64,000 nucleotides of DNA from Odobenus rosmarus divergens. Its lineage: Eukaryota > Chordata > Mammalia > Carnivora > Odobenidae. Positions 57,626-64,000 of the stretch are shown here, piece by piece (the stretch's first letter is position 1; each line of letters begins with the position of its first letter). The position numbers were made by a program, and so were the translations under genes. The DNA lies in assembly GCF_000321225.1 (NCBI RefSeq), contig NW_004451410.1, positions 741,265 to 805,264 on the forward strand, read 5' to 3'. Below the pieces are notes generated by a model. That model worked only from the letters and a program-made list of their open reading frames with translations. It was not told the DNA's origin and did no database searches.

Positions 57626-58379
57626 TGTTCTTTCTAGATAAAATGAGATGTTGAATTATTTCATTATTTTAAAAAATCAATTGGGAAATAAGTGTAGACA
57701 TATTTTCTCCTTTTTTAAAATTTTTGGAGGCATTATATAGAAGATAATAAAGGGTTTCATTATTTTGTGTGTGCATATTAATGCAGCTGTCCCTCTTTTG
57801 TCTGAAAAAATGTAGTAGTATGTTCCATCATTAGAACATTCACTCTGCATAAGTGTATGTGTGTGAGTCCTCCCTAAGTTAGTGTTTGTCTGTACATATA
57901 CTTCGGAAGAGGAATCTCCTGCTGGTGTCCACAGGTGAAGGTAGTATGGTAGTGTGTCATAGGAGTGCTGGAAGGGGAAGACATGGTTGGACTCCTCATT
58001 GAAAGGAAGAGAATTCACACCATTTTAGGAAAAACATTAAAAATGTTAAACATAAGTTATGTTATGGACATTTTCAAACATGTACATATACAGATATATA
58101 CAAAAGTTGGTAGGATAATATACTGAATATCCGTGTAACTGTCCTTCAGCGTTAATCATTATCAGCACATAGCCTTCACTATGCCCCTCTGCTGGACTGT
58201 TCTGAAGTGTTATCTCAGGCATGTTTCATTTTACCTATAAATACTTGGGGAAGAGACATTTCTTATACCACAATGAGGTATTTGTTTATTTTAGTACCTT
58301 ATATGTGCTTGGAATTGTTCTAGGCTCTTCGGATGTAAGGGTGGATAAAATAAACCGTGCTCTTACTTTCTAGGATGGG

Positions 58380-59170
58380 GAGACAGAATAAACCAGACAT
58401 ACAGATAACCAGAACAGGAAAAAAACCGGATTTTATCAAAATTTAAAACTCTGGCTTATCAAAAGACATTAATAAAATGAAAAGGGAGAAAATATTTGTG
58501 AAACCTCTGACAAGTGATTTATATTCAGAACACATCAGCAGCTCCTCCGGCTCAATAATAAAATAGACAACCTGTGTAAGAAGTGGGCAAAAGGCTAGCA
58601 AACATTTCATAAAGCACATAACAAACTATTCGGCACCATCAGTAGTCATCAGGGAAGTGCGGATTAGAGCCGTACACACCTACCGGAATGACTTAAATTG
58701 AAAAGACTGACAGCATCAAATATTTGTGAGAATGTGTGGATCAGTCAGAATTTGACGTTGCTGGTGGCTCTGTAAGAAAATCAAGCAGACAGTTTCTCAC
58801 AAGATTAGCTGTCCCTGTAGTCCAGCCTTACTACCCTGAGGTATTTACACAAAAGGAATGCACATATATGTTCATAAAAAGACTTGAGAATATTCATAGC
58901 GGCTTTATCATAATAGCCGAAGAAGGGGAAACAGCTCAGGTGTCCATCCACGGAATTGTGGTGTACCCGTACAACAGAACTCTGCTCTCACTGAAGTGGG
59001 ACGCGTGCACTGTTAATACGTGCAACAGAAACATTGCATTGAGCAAAAGAGGGCAGACCCTCCTTCCCCGCAAGCGGCCTATTGTCTGATTCCATTTATA
59101 TGAACTTCCGGGACAGGGGAGACTAATTCATTGCAGAAGAAGACTGGGCAATGGTTGCCTCAGGAAGGGG
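58380..59170 (+). mobile_element. L1M ORF2 end and 3' UTR, sense
   Basis: caaaagacattaataaaatg, gaagtgggcaaaaggctagc, cacaaaaggaatgcac, gtgtccatccacggaat and attccatttatatgaac follow the end of L1 ORF2 and start of the 3' UTR. Several frame breaks; not functional. Confidence 0.78.
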
Positions 59171-60159
59171 GAGTTACCTGGGAGTGAGTGTGAGGGGTAG
59201 GAGACGATTTCTGGGGAAAATGGAGGGGAGTCATCTCTGTCTTGATAGGGCACCCATGAGGGACTCCCTGTAGGTCTCCGGGCTTCTCCTCTCTCCGACT
59301 CTGCCCTACAGATTCCAGCTGCCCCTCAGCTCCACTGGGAGACCCCCGGGCTCTGTCTGGGATCCCCGTTGCTGTGCTGTGCCTGGGTCATTTCTCCAGG
59401 CTGTAAGCTGGGACTCCTCTTGTTTGCATCTCATCTCTGATCACTGTCCTTTAGTTTCTGATGTCCAGAGTGTTATGCTCTTTTTCATAGATTTTGTCTG
59501 CTTTTTTTTTTAGTTGTTTCATGCATGAGAGTAAATCTAGTCCCTGTGACTCTTCTTCAAGTAGATGTTCTGGACTGGGCACTATTTCTTTTAAAAAAAA
59601 TTGTCCTACCCTTTATAATGTAAGGCAGAGGTTTTGTGTTGTTCTTTGCTGTAATTCCAGTATCTACAACCAAGAGTACTTGGCATATAGTAGGTACTCG
59701 GTGATGTTTTTGGAACAGATGGATGATTCATTCCCCCCCCACCTCCGTTTACTCTTTAATTACAAATGTTGAATACCAGAACCAATCCTTTATTTAAAGG
59801 AGCATTTTCTAAAGGGTGTTAGAACTGGTCTTTTGATTCTTTATAAATAATGAGTTCTGTAATGAAATTGGTTTTGGAAATGCTTGTGTGCTGAGACATC
59901 CTATGGTAAAGAAACTTCGGTTCAAACCAGAGTTTCCTAAACTTATTTGACCAGGGGTTTGTTTTTCCTGCCCAAACATCTGTTAACCTCTTACTTAATT
60001 TATATTTTCTGGATCACATCCTGAGAAATGGTAAACATCTTATAAGTGTAATGAAACTATGTACATTTATCTTTTTCACTCTTTTACAAGAATGGTACAG
60101 TCTTCTTGTAACACAGTAACAAATACAAGATATTTTGTGTTGTAGGTTATATTCGACAA

Positions 60160-61215
60160 TTTATCTGTTTTTAAGCAGCTTTATTGAGATATTCACATAC
60201 CACACACGTTATCCATTTGAACTACAATTTAATGGATTTAAGTATATTCACGGACATGTGCAGCCATCACCACAGTAAATTTTAGAACACGTTCATCACC
60301 TCAGAAAGAAACCCTGTGTTCTTTAGCTTTCACCCCCTGACTTGCTCCCCTCCCCCAGCCCTGAGGGACCACTGGCCGACTTTCTATAGCTATAGATGCT
60401 CCTATTCTGGACGTTTCCTGTGAAAGCAATCCTATGCTATGTGGTCTGTAGTAACTGGCTTCTTTCACTTAGCATTTCCAAGGTTCGCGCATACTGTGGC
60501 ATATGGCAGTACCATTCCTTTATGCGGCCGAGTATTCCATCGTGTGCATATGGATGTACCTCATTTTGTTTTTTCATTAATCTGTTGATAAACCTTTGGG
60601 TTGTTTCCACCCCCTGGCTATTATGACTAATACTGCTGTAAACATTTGTATACAAATTTTCGCAAGGACAAATGTTTTCACTTCTCTTGGGTGTATACCT
60701 GGGAGTGGGATTGATGGGCTGTGTGGTAGCTCCGTGTTGAGTCATTTGAGGAACTGCCACGCTTTTCCAAAGTGGCCTCACTGTTCTACATCCCCACTAG
60801 CTTTTGTGTGATTGTTCTGATGTCTCTACATCCTCAACAACACTTGTTACTGTCTGACGTTTTGATTCTTGCCGTCCTAATGAGTATGAAATGGTTGCGT
60901 TATGGTTTTGATTTGCATTTCTCTAATGACTACTGATAGAGTATGTTTTCATGTGCTTTTTGGCTGTTTGTGTATCTTCTTTGGAGAAATACATAGTGAG
61001 CCCCTTTTGCTCATTTAGAAATTGGTTCATCTTTTTATCATTGAGTTGTCAGAGTTCTCTATATGTTCTAGATTAAGTCCTGTGTCAGGTATATGATTTG
61101 CAAAAAGTTTTCCCCACGTTGTGGGTTGTTTTTTTTACTTTGTCATTTGAAATTTTTAATTTTGATAAAGCCCAGTTTATCCATTTTTTCTTTTGTTGCT
61201 CATGCTTTTGGTATC
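60160..61215 (-). mobile_element. L1M fragment, antisense
   Basis: A long reversed L1M stretch: agctttattgagatattcac, cagccatcaccacagt, gttgtttccaccccctggc, ttgggtgtatacctggg, gaggaactgccacgc, ttttgatttgcatttctc, ggtatatgatttgcaaaa. About 1.05 kb without a break in order. Confidence 0.82.
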
Positions 61216-62250
61216 ACATAAATATATTTTGTTCCGCACTGTTAGCAGAGTCAGAACAACAGCCTTTATTGGGTTTGTCGTTGTTATGAAAAAAGTAGTT
61301 AAAATAGTTAAAAATAGTTATCATTAGCTTTGAGGCCATAATTGGTGGTTTTTTATTAACATCAAATCCAACGGCATTTGGCTAAAAATTCCAATCCTGG
61401 TGTAATGTAAATGGAAAAATGGTATGTTTTAAACGAATTAAATAGCATAATGAAAAATAAAATCAATATTATTGATTTTAAAGCATTTTATTCAGTGAAA
61501 TTCTTTTCTCCTTCCCAAATTTGCTTCATTAATCCTGCTCTCCTGCTGAGGTTTTGATTGTCATTAACCTTCAGATGGTACAGAATGGCTGTTAGATGAG
61601 GAAACCGGTGATTGACAGTGGGAGTAGGAGGGGCTTTTCATCGGCAGGAGAGTTTGAGCAGGAATAGTGATGTGCGATGAGAATGTGCATGTTGTTAATT
61701 AGGGTATGTTTAGAAAAATCATGGTGAGGCTTGTTGCTTCAGGGGAAAGGATGAAGCAGTTGTCTTTAAGTTTCACACTGGGGTTTGGGCTTCGGTTGGG
61801 ACACTACAGAGGGGAAGGCCCGACTTCCTGGCTTGCATCACAGCAGTTTTGTTTGATCTGTTTCACAGACGGGGGTTTCACTGAAATGAAATTTGAAAAG
61901 CCGGCTTCTCTATTTAAGAAAAAAAAGAGTAAGCTAAAATGTACTAGTAAAGAGAATTGACTCATGGGAGTTTTTTTTTGCAAGCTGGTTGGGAGCACTT
62001 CTTCCATCAGAGATGCCGTAGTGTTGCTTCCTGAGTCAGCAGCTTGATGACACTGTTCCCCAGATCTGACTTCGTCCTTTTCATAAGGACTTCACATGTG
62101 CCATTGAGTGCATCTCAATATAAAGGAAACCTTGAGGCTATGAAATTTTTTTCCTTAAGTGTGTCACTTTATGTTGACTTTTGGACAAAATATGTGCGTG
62201 TGTTCTCTACGTTCAGAGGTTTAACAACGTGTTTATTTTCTGCACAGGTT

Positions 62251-62265
62251 ATGAGTGCCAAGTGA
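62251..62265 (+). promoter_or_regulatory. Short upstream ORF in the ZNF407 5' UTR
   Basis: ATG AGT GCC AAG TGA, four sense codons, starting 3 nt inside exon 2 and ending 41 nt before the main ATG. With T at -3 its context is poor, so scanning ribosomes should often pass it or reinitiate. Confidence 0.7.
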
Positions 62266-62306
62266 GCTGCCCTGACGCAAGAAACATCATCAGCACATTA
62301 TTCACA

Positions 62307-64000
62307 ATGGATACTGAGAAGAAGCCAGAGAATGATGAGGATGAAAACAGAAACAAAGAAGCAAAAGACTCTAGAAATTCTTCAACTAATGGTGTAGATT
62401 GTGGGCCTGTATTTGATGTGATAGCAAATTCCTCAGAGAATTGCACCAGCAAAAGAGGTTTTTCAGAATCCTCACACTTTGGCAGTGTCACTGTGGTGGA
62501 AGACGGAAACAAACATGCTTCCAAACGAATGAAATTATCAGCCGAGGCAGAGCACCTAAAGTCTGAAGAGCAGGGCGTTCCCGGGCTAGAAACTTCTGAG
62601 AGCATAGTCCCAGAAGTGCATATCCCATTAGGTGAGATGGTGAAGGAGACCCTCCTGAGGGAATGCCCAGCTGGAGGCACTTGTCTTCCCACTACTTTCT
62701 CCCCTCCTTGCAATTTTAGCACTGTTGATGCTGTTTCTCTGAAAACAGACCCTGAGAAAAAGTCTGCTCAGGAAGTGGTTTCCCTTGATCCGGAAAGAGA
62801 ATCTCCTTCCCCCCTGAAAGAGATCAGTGTTAGTTGTACCATTGGAAATGTAGATACGGTTCTCAAGTGCAACGTCTGTGGTCATTTGTTTTCTTCTTGT
62901 GCGGAGCTGGAGAAGCATGCTGAGTGCCACACACAGCCGTCTAGGGAACACGCGTGCTGCCACTGCGGCCACACCGCAGAGAACGGCGCAGCGTTACATG
63001 TGCACGTCAGACAGACACACGGGCCACAGCAGGTCTTTTCTTGTGATCTCTGTGGCTTTCAGTGTGTGGAAGAAAACCTGTTGAATGCACATTATCTTGG
63101 CAAAACACACCTCCGGCGTCAGAATCTTGCTGCTCGTGGAGGATTTGTACAGATCTTAACAAAACAGCCCTTTCCGAAGAAACCATGTACCATGGGAACA
63201 AAAAATGTTCGCGGAAAACCGAGAGCTTCTAAACCAATAGCAAAGACTAGTGATTCAAAAGGATTACGAAATGTTGGAAGCAAATTTAAAGATTTCCGAG
63301 GAAGCGTTTCTAAGCAGGGTGGAAGTGGCTGTGAGCTTCTTGTTGAAATGATGCCGTCTAGGAATACTTCATCAGAAAAAGTAGAGATTGTTGAAGAAAA
63401 TGTAACTTCCTTTGGTATAGCTCGAAATCCTGAAAACCAGAGTAAAAGTAAAAAGTTAGGAGCATTGGTAAGCTCCGAGGGTCTCTTTGATAAATTAGAA
63501 TCTACCAAAAATACCCTACAAGCAGCACACAGTGTCAGTGCAAGCTCGAGACCAAGAACCGAGCGAAATGTCCTCACGCTGGGCAGTAGCTTCCGACGGC
63601 GAACTGGCACGTTTGCTTTAAAAGGCCAGGCCAAGAAAAGGTTTAATCTTTTAGGAATTAGTAAAAGAGGAGCTAATGACACCCAGAGGATGTATATGAA
63701 ACACTTTAGAACCCAGGTGAAGACAAGTGAGGCAGAATCTGTAGCCAATCACGTAGAAACGAGTGGCGGTGTCCGCAGTCTGTGTGTGACTTCCTCAGAA
63801 ACCCCGGACCTGACGCAGGACAAAAGAAGCTGCCATGTCACGTGCTCCTTTCGCTCTGGGACGGTGAGGCCAGCTACTGATCATCAGATGTGTGCTTGTA
63901 CAGACTGTGGTCACGTAGCAACAAATAGGACAGACGTGGAGAGCCAAGGGGAGAGGGGCCCCACTGGAGAGGTGAAGCTTTGCTGTCAGGCGCGTGGCTT
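62307..64000 (+). CDS. ZNF407: ZNF407, zinc finger protein 407 (N-terminal part, gene continues past window)
   Basis: A large nuclear C2H2 zinc-finger protein that binds DNA and promotes transcription, reported in glucose-handling genes. Exon 2 starts at 62248 (acceptor tgcacag). The ATG at 62307 has a strong context (A at -3, G at +4). The frame is open for 564 codons to the window edge, with no stop, as expected for the very long ZNF407 exon. Residues 1-185 are acidic and Ser-rich. Three proper C2H2 fingers follow: C188/C191/H204/H208, C217/C220/H233/H238 and C246/C249/H262/H268. Next is the conserved block HLRRQNLAARGGFVQILTKQ. A basic Lys/Arg/Ser region covers roughly 290-470. A fourth finger at C531/C534 has Gln547 and Pro552 where His is expected, and the next CxxC pair reads C560-x2-R563. 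Resemblance to human ZNF407, from memory, is clear throughout. Confidence 0.96.
   Translation, partial: MDTEKKPENDEDENRNKEAKDSRNSSTNGVDCGPVFDVIANSSENCTSKRGFSESSHFGSVTVVEDGNKHASKRMKLSAEAEHLKSEEQGVPGLETSESIVPEVHIPLGEMVKETLLRECPAGGTCLPTTFSPPCNFSTVDAVSLKTDPEKKSAQEVVSLDPERESPSPLKEISVSCTIGNVDTVLKCNVCGHLFSSCAELEKHAECHTQPSREHACCHCGHTAENGAALHVHVRQTHGPQQVFSCDLCGFQCVEENLLNAHYLGKTHLRRQNLAARGGFVQILTKQPFPKKPCTMGTKNVRGKPRASKPIAKTSDSKGLRNVGSKFKDFRGSVSKQGGSGCELLVEMMPSRNTSSEKVEIVEENVTSFGIARNPENQSKSKKLGALVSSEGLFDKLESTKNTLQAAHSVSASSRPRTERNVLTLGSSFRRRTGTFALKGQAKKRFNLLGISKRGANDTQRMYMKHFRTQVKTSEAESVANHVETSGGVRSLCVTSSETPDLTQDKRSCHVTCSFRSGTVRPATDHQMCACTDCGHVATNRTDVESQGERGPTGEVKLCCQARG

Larger units (their letters stand above)
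35042..62247 (+). other. ZNF407 intron 1 (27.2 kb)
   Basis: From the first-exon donor to the acceptor tgcacag at 62241-62247. It contains no exon I can support. Repeats are listed separately. Stretches with nothing recognised are 35711-37115, 45940-49345, 51700-54575, 55060-57085 and 61216-62240; the later ones are AT-rich, with GT-rich simple sequence near 55640-55660 and 55840-55870. Confidence 0.75.

Overview
The window is nuclear DNA of a mammal, from the order Carnivora. The evidence is at least fifteen tRNA-derived CAN-SINE (SINEC) copies with the typical GGGGCGCCTGGGTGGCTCAG head, in both orientations. The head and body resemble the SINEC subfamilies of arctoid carnivores (bears, pinnipeds, mustelids) more than the youngest canid type; this species guess rests on memory of the subfamilies. 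Genes are split by introns, splice sites are GT-AG, and the background is old eutherian repeats (L1M, HAL1, L2, MIR, MER5A, MaLR LTRs).

Two protein genes lie head to tail on the + strand. From about 7.06 to 26.84 kb are eleven coding exons of CNDP1 (carnosine dipeptidase 1, secreted serum carnosinase, peptidase family M20). Joined, they give 499 residues plus a stop with no frameshift and canonical splice sites. Only the short first coding exon, with the initiator Met, is missing; it probably lies left of the window. All dinuclear-zinc ligands are present. The introns hold CAN-SINEs, MIR and L2 pieces, a 28-bp triplicate minisatellite, a 0.5-kb GAT/GAC array and a polypyrimidine tract.

From 26.84 to about 34.3 kb is intergenic DNA: CNDP1 3' UTR and poly(A) signals, a HAL1 relic carrying a 109-bp insert with 16-bp flanking repeats, and a run of three same-strand SINEs followed by an opposite one. 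A CpG island at about 34.34-35.71 kb with NRF1-like and ETS-like sites marks the start of ZNF407. Its non-coding first exon ends at a perfect CAG|GTAAGT donor. A 27.2-kb first intron full of old repeats follows, including a retroposed cDNA copy with a perfect 17-bp target-site duplication. The second exon starts at 62248 with a four-codon upstream ORF, then the ZNF407 initiator at 62307. The reading frame stays open to the window end (564 codons; gene continues).

I found no previously undescribed biological system. The most notable signals are: a CNDP1 intron whose GAY array stays open in frame with the preceding exon; SINEs placed very close to two CNDP1 splice sites; a ZNF407 zinc finger that keeps its CxxC but has Gln and Pro where the two His should be; and the two unusual insertions. 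RNA genes other than tRNA-derived SINEs, CRISPR arrays and intact mobile elements were not seen.
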